A DNA stretch of 64,000 nt. It comes from Ptiloglossa arizonensis (taxonomy: Eukaryota; Arthropoda; Insecta; Hymenoptera; Colletidae). Where the stretch lies: positions 1,054,001 through 1,118,000 of the forward strand of contig NW_027478489.1 of the NCBI RefSeq assembly GCF_051014685.1, written 5' to 3'. Below the pieces are notes generated by a model that searched no databases, was not told where the DNA came from, and saw only the letters and a program-made list of their open reading frames with translations. Of the stretch, positions 23,276 through 34,824 are shown one piece after another. Position numbers and translations under genes: made by a program. Position 1 is the first letter of the stretch. Each line of letters opens with the position of its first letter.

Positions 23276-24850
23276 AGAAACGCTTGAGAAACTCAAAATT
23301 TTCGCAGTTCTGATGCTCAAAACGAGTAACTAGAACGGCCTAGGGGAAAAGTACGCATATCGTTGTAATCGAGCGAGTTTCTACTTTCAGATGCAACAGA
23401 AATTTTGCGGATTGGTCAATCCGTTCGCGAGATATGGCAGTTTGGAGATCAGAAATGCTTGAGAAACTCAAAATTTTCACCGTTCTGATGCTCGAAACGA
23501 ATAACTAGAACGGCCTAGGGGAACAGTACGCATACCGTTGTAATCGGGCGAGTTTCTACTTTCAGATGCAACAGCAATTTTGCGGATTGATCAATCCGTT
23601 CGCGAGGTATGGCAGTTTGGAGGTAAGAAACGCTTGAGAAACTCAAAATTTGCGCAGTTCTGATGCTCGAAACGAATAACTAGAACGGCCTAGGGGAAGA
23701 GTGCGCATACCGTTGTAATCGGGCGAGTTTCTACTTTCAGACGCAACAGAAATTTTGCGGATTGGTCAATCCGATCGCGAGATATGGCAGTTTGGAGGTA
23801 AGAAACGCTTGAGAAACTCAAAATTTTCGCAGTTCTGATGCTCGAAACGAATAACTGGAACGGCCTAGGGGAAAAGTACGCATATCGTTGTAATCGAGCG
23901 AGTTTCTACTTTCAGATGCAACAGAAATTTTGCGGATTGGTCAATCCTTTCGCGAGATGTGGCAGTTTGGATGTAAGAAACGCTTGAGAAACTCAAAATT
24001 TTCGCAGTTCTGACGCTCGAAACGAATAACTAGAGCGGCCTAGGGGAAAACTACGCCTACAGTTGTAATCGGGCGAGTTTCTACTTTCAGATGCAACAGA
24101 AATTTTGCGGATTGGTCAATCCGTTCGCGAGATATGGCAGTTTGGAGGTAAGAAACGCTTGAGAAACTCAAAACTTTCGCAGTTCTGATGCTCGACACGA
24201 ATAACTAGAACGGCCTAGGGGAAAAGTGCGCATACCGTTGTAATCGGGCGAGTTTCTGCTTTCAGATGCAACAGAAATTTTGCGGATTGGTCAATCCGTT
24301 CGCGAGATATGGCCGTTTGGATGTAAGAAACGCTTTAGAAACTCAAAATTTTCGCAGTTCTGATGCTCGAAACGAATAACTAGAACGGCCCAGGGGAAAA
24401 GTGCGCATACCGTTGTAATCGGGCGAGTTTCTACTTTCAAATGCAACAGAAATTTTGCGGATTGGTCAATGCGTTCGCGAGATATGGCAGTTTGGAGGTA
24501 AGAAACGCTTGAGAAACTCAAAATTTTCGCAGTTCTGATACTCGAAACGAACAACTGAAACGGCCTAGGGGAAAACTACACATACCGTTGTAATCGGGCG
24601 AGTTTCTACTTTCAGATACAACAGAAATTTTGCGGATTGGTCAATGCGTTTGCGAGATGTGGCAGCTTGGAGGTGAGAAACGCTTGAGAAACTCAAAATT
24701 TTCGCAGTTCTGATGCTCGAAACGAATAACTAGAACGGCCTAGGGGAAAACTACACCTACAGTTGTAATCGGGCGAGTTTCTACTTTGAGATGCAACAGA
24801 AATTTTGCGGATTGGTCAATCCGTTCGCGAGATATGGCAGTTTGGAGATA
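23276..24850 (+). repeat. 9-mer HOR copy 2, 1575 bp (monomers 134-142)
   Basis: It repeats 21701-23275 unit for unit. Both copies end with an N monomer carrying TTTGAGATGC in place of TTTCAGATGC. After this copy the pattern changes to the 8- and 11-unit HORs that carry AACAAGAACGG and GAGTTATGG. Confidence 0.82.
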
Positions 24851-26250
24851 AGAAATGCTTGAGAAACTCAAAATTTTCGCAGTTCTGATGCTCAAAACGA
24901 GTAACAAGAACGGCCTAGGGGAAAAGTACGCATATCGTTGTAATCGGGCGAGTTTCTACTTTCAGATGCAACAGAAATTTTGCGGATTGGTCAATCCGTT
25001 CGCGAGTTATGGCAGTTTGGAGATCAGAAATGCTTGAGAAACTCAAAATTTTCGCCGTTCTGATGCTCGAAACGAATAACTAGAACGGCCTAGGGGAAAA
25101 GTACGCATACCGTTGTAATCGGGCGAGTTTCTACTTTCAGATGCAACAGCAATTTTGCTGATTGATCAATCCGTTCGCGAGATATGGCAGTTTGGAGGTA
25201 AGAAACGCTTGAGAAACTCAAAATTTGCGCAGTTCTGATGCTCGAAACGAATAACTAGAACGGCCTAGGGGAAGAGTGCGCATACCGTTGTAATCGGGCG
25301 AGTTTCTACTTTCAGACGCAACAGAAATTTTGCGGATTGGTCAATCCGATCGCGAGATATGGCAGTTTGGAGGTAAGAAACGCTTGAGAAACTCAAAATT
25401 TTCGCAGTTCTGATGCTCGAAACGAATAACTGGAACGGCCTAGGGGAAAACTACACATACCGTTGTAATCGGGCGAGTTTCGACTTTCAGATGCAACAGA
25501 ACTTTTGCGGATTGTTCAATCCTTTCGCGAGATGTGGCAGTTTGGAGGTAAGAAACGCTTGAGAAACTCAAAATTTTCGCAGTTCTGATGCTCGAAACGA
25601 ATAACTGGAACGGCCTAGGGGAAAACTACACATACCGTTGTAATCGGGCGATTTTCGACTTTCAGATGCAACAGAACTTTTGCGGATTGGTCAATCCGTT
25701 CGCGAGATATGGCAGTTTGGAGATAAGAAACGCTTGAGAAACTCAAAATTTTCGCAGTTCTGATGCTCAAAACGAGTAACTAGAACGGCCTAGGGGAAAA
25801 GTACGCATACCGTTGTAATCGGGCGAGTTTCTACTTTCAGATGCAACAGCAATTTTGCGGATTGATCAATCCGTTCGCGAGGTATGGCAGTTTGGAGGTA
25901 AGAAACGCTTGAGAAACTCAAAATTTGCGCAGTTCTGATGCTCGAAACGAATAACTAGAACGGCCTAGGGGAAGAGTGCGCATACCGTTGTAATCGGGCG
26001 AGTTTCTACTTTCAGACGCAACAGAAATTTTGCGGATTGGTCAATGCGTTTGCGAGATGTGGCAGCTTGGAGGTGAGAAACGCTTGAGAAACTCAAAATT
26101 TTCGCAGTTCTGATGCTCGAAACGAATAACTAGAACGGCCTAGGGGAAAACTACACCTACAGTTGTAATCGGGCGAGTTTCTACTTTGAGATGCAACAGA
26201 AATTTTGCGGATTGGTCAATCCGTTCGCGAGATATGGCAGTTTGGAGATA
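24851..26250 (+). repeat. 8-unit HOR variant, 1400 bp (monomers 143-150)
   Basis: The order is O (AGAAATGCTTG, AACAAGAACGG, GAGTTATGG), K (TTTTGCTGATTG), L, M, M with GGCGATTTTCG, O/K hybrid, L/R hybrid, N. The same order begins the 11-mer at 26251. The shorter length is explained by the L/R hybrid at 25901, which skips three monomers. Confidence 0.8.
25901..26075 (+). repeat. Chimeric monomer 149 (L left part, R right part)
   Basis: It begins as L (ATTTGCGC, GAAGAGTGCG, GACGCAAC) and ends as R (TCAATGCGTTTGCGAG, GCAGCTTGGAGGTG). In the 11-mer version the corresponding stretch is L, M, N'/Q, R (27301-28000). The fusion therefore removes exactly 525 bp. The switch falls between monomer positions 117 and 146, a stretch that includes the palindrome. 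Confidence 0.8.
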
Positions 26251-28175
26251 AGAAATGCTTGAGAAACTCAAAATTTTCGCTGTTCTGATGCTCAAAACGA
26301 GTAACAAGAACGGCCTAGGGGAAAAGTACGCATATCGTTGTAATCGGGCGAGTTTCTACTTTCAGATGCAACAGAAATTTTGCGGATTGGTCAATCCGTT
26401 CGCGAGTTATGGCAGTTTGGAGATCAGAAATGCTTGAGAAACTCAAAATTTTCGCCGTTCTGATGCTCGAAACGAATAACTAGAACGGCCTAGGGGAAAA
26501 GTACGCATACCGTTGTAATCGGGCGAGTTTCTACTTTCAGATGCAACAGCAATTTTGCTGATTGATCAATCCGTTCGCGAGATATGGCAGTTTGGAGGTA
26601 AGAAACGCTTGAGAAACTCAAAATTTGCGCAGTTCTGATGCTCGAAACGAATAACTAGAACGGCCTAGGGGAAGAGTGCGCATACCGTTGTAATCGGGCG
26701 AGTTTCTACTTTCAGACGCAACAGAAATTTTGCGGATTGGTCAATCCGATCGCGAGATATGGCAGTTTGGAGGTAAGAAACGCTTGAGAAACTCAAAATT
26801 TTCGCAGTTCTGATGCTCGAAACGAATAACTGGAACGGCCTAGGGGAAAACTACACATACCGTTGTAATCGGGCGAGTTTCGACTTTCAGATGCAACAGA
26901 ACTTTTGCGGATTGTTCAATCCTTTCGCGAGATGTGGCAGTTTGGAGGTAAGAAACGCTTGAGAAACTCAAAATTTTCGCAGTTCTGATGCTCGAAACGA
27001 ATAACTGGAACGGCCTAGGGGAAAACTACACATACCGTTGTAATCGGGCGATTTTCGACTTTCAGATGCAACAGAACTTTTGCGGATTGGTCAATCCGTT
27101 CGCGAGATATGGCAGTTTGGAGATAAGAAACGCTTGAGAAACTCAAAATTTTCGCAGTTCTGATGCTCAAAACGAGTAACTAGAACGGCCTAGGGGAAAA
27201 GTACGCATACCGTTGTAATCGGGCGAGTTTCTACTTTCAGATGCAACAGCAATTTTGCGGATTGATCAATCCGTTCGCGAGGTATGGCAGTTTGGAGGTA
27301 AGAAACGCTTGAGAAACTCAAAATTTGCGCAGTTCTGATGCTCGAAACGAATAACTAGAACGGCCTAGGGGAAGAGTGCGCATACCGTTGTAATCGGGCG
27401 AGTTTCTACTTTCAGACGCAACAGAAATTTTGCGGATTGGTCAATCCGATCGCGAGATATGGCAGTTTGGAGGTAAGAAACGCTTGAGAAACTCAAAATT
27501 TTCGCAGTTCTGATGCTCGAAACGAATAACTGGAACGGCCTAGGGGAAAACTACACATACCGTTGTAATCGGGCGATTTTCGACCTTCAGATGCAACAGA
27601 ACTTTTGCGGATTGGTCAATCCTTTCGCGAGATGTGGCAGTTTGGATGTAAGAAACGCTTGAGAAACTCAAAATTTTCGCAGTTCTGACGCTCGAAACGA
27701 ATAACTAGAACGGCCCAGGGGAAAAGTGCGCATACCGTTGTAATCGGGCGAGTTTCTACTTTCAAATGCAACAGAAATTTTGCGGATTGGTCAATGCGTT
27801 CGCGAGATATGGCAGTTTGGAGGTAAGAAACGCTTGAGAAACTCAAAATTTTCGCAGTTCTGATACTCGAAACGAACAACTGAAACGGCCTAGGGGAAAA
27901 CTACACATACCGTTGTAATCGGGCGAGTTTCTACTTTCAGATACAACAGAAATTTTGCGGATTGGTCAATGCGTTTGCGAGATGTGGCAGCTTGGAGGTG
28001 AGAAACGCTTGAGAAACTCAAAATTTTCGCAGTTCTGATGCTCGAAACGAATAACTAGAACGGCCTAGGGGAAAACTACACCTACAGTTGTAATCGGGCG
28101 AGTTTCTACTTTGAGATGCAACAGAAATTTTGCGGATTGGTCAATCCGTTCGCGAGATATGGCAGTTTGGAGATA
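26251..28175 (+). repeat. 11-mer HOR, 1925 bp (monomers 151-161)
   Basis: The order is O, K, L, M, M with GCGATTTTCG, O/K hybrid, L, M, N'/Q hybrid, R, N. Its first eight units are repeated at 28176-29575. The ninth unit is a hybrid here (27651) but a plain N' unit (29576) in the next copy. Confidence 0.8.
27651..27825 (+). repeat. Chimeric monomer 159 (N' left part, Q right part)
   Basis: The left part has CTGACGCTCG as in N' (22401). The right part has GGCCCAGGGG, TTTCAAATGC and TCAATGCG as in Q (22751). In the 9-mer the order is N', P, Q, so this fusion removes two units. The switch lies between monomer positions 38 and 64. Confidence 0.75.
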
Positions 28176-31100
28176 AGAAATGCTTGAGAAACTCAAAATT
28201 TTCGCAGTTCTGATGCTCAAAACGAGTAACAAGAACGGCCTAGGGGAAAAGTACGCATATCGTTGTAATCGGGCGAGTTTCTACTTTCAGATGCAACAGA
28301 AATTTTGCGGATTGGTCAATCCGTTCGCGAGTTATGGCAGTTTGGAGATCAGAAATGCTTGAGAAACTCAAAATTTTCGCCGTTCTGATGCTCGAAACGA
28401 ATAACTAGAACGGCCTAGGGGAAAAGTACGCATACCGTTGTAATCGGGCGAGTTTCTACTTTCAGATGCAACAGCAATTTTGCTGATTGATCAATCCGTT
28501 CGCGAGATATGGCAGTTTGGAGGTAAGAAACGCTTGAGAAACTCAAAATTTGCGCAGTTCTGATGCTCGAAACGAATAACTAGAACGGCCTAGGGGAAGA
28601 GTGCGCATACCGTTGTAATCGGGCGAGTTTCTACTTTCAGACGCAACAGAAATTTTGCGGATTGGTCAATCCGATCGCGAGATATGGCAGTTTGGAGGTA
28701 AGAAACGCTTGAGAAACTCAAAATTTTCGCAGTTCTGATGCTCGAAACGAATAACTGGAACGGCCTAGGGGAAAACTACACATACCGTTGTAATCGGGCG
28801 AGTTTCGACTTTCAGATGCAACAGAACTTTTGCGGATTGTTCAATCCTTTCGCGAGATGTGGCAGTTTGGAGGTAAGAAACGCTTGAGAAACTCAAAATT
28901 TTCGCAGTTCTGATGCTCGAAACGAATAACAGGAACGGCCTAGGGGAAAACTACACATACCGTTGTAATCGGGCGATTTTCGACTTTCAGATGCAACAGA
29001 ACTTTTGCGGATTGGTCAATCCGTTCGCGAGATATGGCAGTTTGGAGATAAGAAACGCTTGAGAAACTCAAAATTTTCGCAGTTCTGATGCTCAAAACGA
29101 GTAACTAGAACGGCCTAGGGGAAAAGTACGCATACCGTTGTAATCGGGCGAGTTTCTACTTTCAGATGCAACAGCAATTTTGCGGATTGATCAATCCGTT
29201 CGCGAGGTATGGCAGTTTGGAGGTAAGAAACGCTTGAGAAACTCAAAATTTGCGCAGTTCTGATGCTCGAAACGAATAACTAGAACGGCCTAGGGGAAGA
29301 GTGCGCATACCGTTGTAATCGGGCGAGTTTCTACTTTCAGACGCAACAGAAATTTTGCGGATTGGTCAATCCGATCGCGAGATATGGCAGTTTGGAGGTA
29401 AGAAACGCTTGAGAAACTCAAAATTTTCGCAGTTCTGATGCTCGAAACGAATAACTGGAACGGCCTAGGGGAAAACTACACATACCGTTGTAATCGGGCG
29501 ATTTTCGACTTTCAGATGCAACAGAACTTTTGCGGATTGGTCAATCCTTTCGCGAGATGTGGCAGTTTGGATGTAAGAAACGCTTGAGAAACTCAAAATT
29601 TTCGCAGTTCTGACGCTCGAAACGAATAACTAGAGTGGCCTAGGGGAAAACTACGCCTACAGTTGTAATCGGGCGAGTTTCTACTTTCAGATGCAACAGA
29701 AATTTTGAGGATTGGTCAATCCGTTCGCGAGATATGGCAGTTTGGAGGTAAGAAACGCTTGAGAAACTCAAAATTTGCGCAGTTCTGATGCTCGAAACGA
29801 ATAACTAGAACGGCCTAGGGGAAGAGTGCACATAGCGTTGTAATCGGGCGAGTTTCTACTTTCAGACGCAACAGAAATTTTGCGGATTGGTCAATCCGAT
29901 CGCGAGATATGGCAGTTTGGAGGTAAGAAACGCTTGAGAAACTCAAAATTTTCGCAGTTCTGATGCTCGAAACGAATAACTGGAACGGCCTAGGGGAAAA
30001 CTACACATACCGTTGTAATCGGGCGAGTTTCGACTTTCAGATGCAACAGAACTTTTGCGGATTGTTCAATCCTTTCGCGAGATGTGGCAGTTTGGATGTA
30101 AGAAACGCTTGAGAAACTCAAAATTTTCGCAGTTCTGATGCTCGAAACGAATAACTGGAACGGCCTACGGGAAAACTACACATACCGTTGTAATCGGGCG
30201 ATTTTCGACTTTCAGATGCAACAGAACTTTTGCGGATTGGTCAATCCGTTCGCGAGATATGGCAGTTTGGAGATAAGAAACGCTTGAGAAACTCAAAATT
30301 TTCGCAGTTCTGATGCTCAAAACGAGTAACTAGAACGGCCTAGGGGAAAAGTACGCATACCGTTGTAATCGGGCGAGTTTCTACTTTCAGATGCAACAGC
30401 AACTTTGCGGATTGATCAATCCGTTCGCGAGGTATGGCAGTTTGGAGGTAAGAAACGCTTGAGAAACTCAAAATTTGCGCAGTTCTGATGCTCGAAACGA
30501 ATAACTAGAACGGCCTAGGGGAAGAGTGCGCATACCGTTGTAATCGGGCGAGTTTCTACTTTCAGACGCAACAGAAATTTTGCGGATTGGTCAATCCGAT
30601 CGCGAGATATGGCAGTTTGGAGGTAAGAAACGCTTGAGAAACTCAAAATTTTCGCAGTTCTGATGCTCGAAACGAATAACTAGAACGGCCTAGGGGAAAA
30701 CTACACCTACAGTTGTAATCGGGCGAGTTTCTACTTTCAGATGCAACAGAAATTTTGCGGATTGGTCAATCCGTTCGCGAGATATGGCAGTTTGGAGATA
30801 AGAAACGCTTGAGAAACTCAAAATTTTCGCAGTTCTGATGCTCAAAACGAGTAACTAGAACGGCCTAGGGGAAAAGTACGCATATCGTTGTAATAGGGCG
30901 AGTTTCTACTTTCAGATGCAACAGAAATTTTGCGGATTGGTCAATCCGTTCGCGAGATATGGCAGTTTGGAGATCAGAAATGCTTGAGAAACTCAAAATT
31001 TTCGCCGTTCTGATGCTCGAAACGAATAACTAGAACGGCCTAGGGGAAAAGTACGCATACCGTTGTAATCGGGCGAGTTTCTACTTTCAGATGCAACAGC

Positions 31101-31675
31101 AATTTTGCTGATTGATCAATCCGTTCGCGAGATATGGCAGTTTGGAGGTAAGAAACGCTTGAGAAACTCAAAATTTGCGCAGTTCTGATGCTCGAAACGA
31201 ATAACTAGAACGGCCTAGGGGAAGAGTGCGCATACCGTTGTAATCGGGCGAGTTTCTACTTTGCGACGCAACAGAAATTTTGCGGATTGGTCAATCCGAT
31301 CGCGAGATATGGCAGTTTGGAGGTAAGAAACGCTTGAGAAACTCAAAATTTTCGCAGTTCTGATGCTCGAAACGAATAACTGGAACGGCCTAGGGGAAAA
31401 CTACACATACCGTTGTAATCGGGCGAGTTTCGACTTTCAGATGCAACAGAACTTTTGCGGATTGGTCAATCCTTTCGCGAGATGTGGCAGTTTGGAGGTA
31501 AGAAACGCTTGAGAAACTCAAAATTTTCGCATTTCTGATGCTCGAAACGAATAACTAGAACGGCCTAGGAGAAAACTACACCCACAGTTGTAATCGGGCG
31601 AGTTTCTACTTTCAGATGCAACAGAAATTTTGCGGATTGGTCAATCCGTTCGCGAGATATGGCAGTTTGGATGTA
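28176..31675 (+). repeat. Degraded 11-mer continuation and mixed B units (monomers 162-181)
   Basis: Monomers 162-169 repeat 26251-27650. The sequence then runs N', L, M, M, O/K hybrid, L, N, O, K, L, M and ends with a monomer carrying CTAGGAGAAAAC and CCCACAG (31501). That last variant recurs at 37450. Reuse of the L-M-M-O/K-L order (29751-30625) suggests a further partial duplication. Confidence 0.7.
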
Positions 31676-31849
31676 AGAAACGCTTGAGAAACTCAAAACT
31701 TTCGCAGTTCTGATGCTCGAAACGAATAACTAGAACGGCCCAGGGGAAAAGTGCGCATACCGTTGTAATCGGGCGAGTTTCTACTTCAAATGCAACAGAA
31801 ATTTTGCGGATTGGTCAACGCGTTCGCGAGATATGGCAGTTTGCAGGTA
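31676..31849 (+). repeat. 174-bp monomer 182: first of six with the same 1-bp deletion
   Basis: The usual CTACTTTC reads CTACTTC near 31781, one T shorter. The same monomer has GGTCAACGCG and TTTGCAGGTAAGATACG. Five other monomers (42000, 44449, 46898, 54772, 56697) combine this deletion with GTCAACGCG and TTTGCAGGTAA, so they very probably descend from one founder. Confidence 0.9.
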
Positions 31850-32024
31850 AGATACGCTTGAGAAACTCAAAATTTTCGCAGTTCTGATGCTCGAAACGAA
31901 TAACTGGAACGGCCTAGGGGAAAACTGCACATACCGTTGTAATCGGGCGAGTTTCTACTTTCAGATACAACAGAAATTTTGGGGATTGGTCAATCCGTTT
32001 GCGAGGTGTGGCAGTTTGGATGTA

Positions 32025-33424
32025 AGAAACGCTTGAGAAACTCAAAATTTTCGCAGTTCTGATGCTCGAAACGAGTAACTAGAACGGCCTAGGGGAAAAG
32101 TACGCATACCGATGAAACCGGGCGAGTTTCTACTTTCAGAAGCAACAGAAATTTTGCGGATTGGTCAATCCGTTCGCGAGATATGGCAGTTTGGATGTAA
32201 GAAACGCTTGAGAAACGCAAAATTTTCGCAGTTCTGATGCTCGAAACGAATGACTAGGACGGCCTAGGCGAAAACTACACATACCGTTGTAATCGGGCGA
32301 GTTTCGACTTTCAGATGCAACAGAACTTTTGCGGATTGGTCAATCCTTTCGCGAGATGTGGCAGTTTGGAGGTAAGAAACGCTTGAGAAACTCAAAATTT
32401 TCGCAGTTCTGATGCTCAAAACGAGTAACTAGAACGGCCTAGGGGAAAAGTACGCATATCGTTGTAATCGGGCGAGTTTCTACTTTCAGATGCAACAGAA
32501 ATTTTGCGGATTGGTCAATCCGTTCGCGAGATATGGCAGTTTGGAGATCAGAAATGCTTGAGAAACTCAAAATTTTCGCCGTTCTGATGCTCGAAACGAA
32601 TAACTAGAACGGCCTAGGGGAAAAGTACGCATACCGTTGTAATCGGGCGAGTTTCGACTTTCAAATGCAACAGAAATTTTGCGGATTGATCAATCCGTTC
32701 GCGAGATATGGCAGTTTGGAGGTAAGAAACGCTTGAGAAACTCAAAATCTGCGCAGTTCTGATGCTCGAAACGAATAACTAGAACGGCCTAGGCTAAGAG
32801 TGCGCATACCGTTGTAATCGGGCGAGTTTCTACTTTCAGACGCAACAGAAATTTTGCGGATTGGTCAATCCGTTCGCGAGATATGACCGTTTGGATGTAA
32901 GAAACGCTTTAGAAACTCAAAATTTTCGCAGTTCTGATGCTCGAAACGAATAACTAGAACGGCCCAGGGGAAAAGTGCGCATACCATTGTAATCGGGCGA
33001 GTTTCTACTTTAAAATGCAACAGAAATTTTGCGGATTTGTCAATCCGTTCGCGAGATATGGCAGTTTGGAGATCAGAAATGCTTGAGAAACTCAAAATTT
33101 TCGCCGTTCTGATCCTCGAAACGAATAACTAGAACGGCCTAGGGGAAAAGTACGCATACCGTTGTAATCGGGCGAGTTTCGACTTTCAAATGCAACAGAA
33201 ATTTTGCGGATTGATCAATCCGTTCGCGAGATATGGCAGTTTGCAAGTAAGATACGCTTGAGAAACTCAAAATTTTCGCAGTTCTGATGCTCGAAACGAA
33301 TAACTGGAACGGCCTAGGGGAAAACTACACATACCGTTGTAATCGGGCGAGTTTCTACTTTCAGATACAACAGAAATTTTGGGGATTGGTCAATCCGTTC
33401 GCGAGATATGGCAGTTTGGATGTA
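32025..33424 (+). repeat. 8-mer HOR copy 1, 1400 bp (monomers 184-191)
   Basis: The order is T (CCGATGAAACCGGG), M-like with ATGACTAGGACGG and TAGGCGAAAAC, O, K with TTTCAAATGC, L ending in GATATGACCGTTTGG, Q variant with CATTG and TTTAAAATGC, K with GATCCTCG, and S with GATACGC and TTTTGGGG. Private differences in this copy are AAACGCAAAATT, AAATCTGCGC and GGCTAAGAG. Confidence 0.82.
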
Positions 33425-34824
33425 AGAAACGCTTGAGAAACTCAAAATTTTCGCAGTTCTGATGCTCGAAACGAGTAACTAGAACGGCCTAGGGGAAAAG
33501 TACGCATACCGATGAAATCGGGCGAGTTTCTACTTTCAGAAGCAACAGAAATTTTGCGGATTGGTCAATCCGTTCGCGAGATATGGCAGTTTGGAGGTAA
33601 GAAACGCTTGAGAAACTCAAAATTTTCGCAGTTCTGATGCTCGAAACGAATGACTAGGACGGCCTAGGCGAAAACTACACATACCGTTGTAATCGGGCGA
33701 GTTTCGACTTTCAGATGCAACAGAACTTTTGCGGATTGGTCAATCCTTTCGCGAGATGTGGCAGTTTGGAGGTAAGAAACGCTTGAGAAACTCAAAATTT
33801 TCGCAGTTCTGATGCTCAAAACGAGTAACTAGAACGGCCTAGGGGAAAAGTACGCATATCGTTGTAATCGGGCGAGTTTCTACTTTCAGATGCAACAGAA
33901 ATTTTGCGGATTGGTCAATCCGTTCGCGAGATATGGCAGTTTGGAGATCAGAAATGCTTGAGAAACTCAAAATTTTCGCCGTTCTGATGCTCGAAACGAA
34001 TAACTAGAACGGCCTAGGGGAAAAGTACGCATACCGTTGTAATCGGGCGAGTTTCGACTTTCAAATGCAACAGAAATGTTGCGGATTGATCAATCCGTTC
34101 GCGAGATATGGCAGTTTGGAGGTAAGAAACGCTTGAGAAACTCAAAATTTGCGCAGTTCTGATGCTCGAAACGAATAACTAGAACGGCCTAGGCGAAGAG
34201 TGCGCATACCGTTGTAATCGGGCGAGTTTCTACTTTCAGACGCAACAGAAATTTTGCGGATTGGTCAATCCGTTCGCGAGATATGACCGTTTGGATGTAA
34301 GAAACGCTTTAGAAACTCAAAATTTTCGCAGTTCTGATGCTCGAAACGAATAACTAGAACGGCCCAGGGGAAAAGTGCGCATACCATTGTAATCGGGCGA
34401 GTTTCTACTTTAAAATGCAACAGAAATTTTGCGGATTTGTCAATCCGTTCGCGAGATATGGCAGTTTGGAGATCAGAAATGCTTGAGAAACTCAAAATTT
34501 TCGCCGTTCTGATCCTCGAAACGAATAACTAGAACGGCCTAGGGGAAAAGTACGCATACCGTTGTAATCGGGCGAGTTTCGACTTTCAAATGCAACAGAA
34601 ATTTTGCGGATTGATCAATCCGTTCGCGAGATATGGCAGTTTGCAAGTAAGATACGCTTGAGAAACTCAAAATTTTCGCAGTTCTGATGCTCGAAACGAA
34701 TAACTGGAACGGCCTAGGGGAAAACTACACATACCGTTGTAATCGGGCGAGTTTCTACTTTCAGATACAACAGAAACTTTGGGGATTGGTCAATCCGTTT
34801 GCGAGATGTGGCAGTTTGGATGTA
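33425..34824 (+). repeat. 8-mer HOR copy 2, 1400 bp (monomers 192-199)
   Basis: It repeats 32025-33424 in order. It differs in having CCGATGAAATCGGG in the first unit, AAATGTTGCGG in the K unit and AAACTTTGGGG in the last unit. The following monomer (34825) has ATTTCCGC and CCGATGTAATC, a combination that also follows copy 3. Confidence 0.82.

Larger units (their letters stand above)
16276..31675 (+). repeat. Satellite domain B (monomers 94-181)
   Basis: The domain is dominated by types N, O, K, L and M, joined from about 18.9 kb by types P (AAAACTTTCGC, GACACGAATAAC, TTTCTGCTTTC, GGCCGTTTGG), Q (CGCTTTAG, GGCCCAGGGG, TTTCAAATGC, TCAATGCG) and R (AACAACTGAAAC, CAGATACAAC, GCGTTTGCGAGATGTGGCAG). 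None of these types occurs in domain A outside the 12426-13300 island. All monomers here are exactly 175 bp. Between 17676 and 19250 the pentamer is irregular, with units skipped or doubled. Confidence 0.85.
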
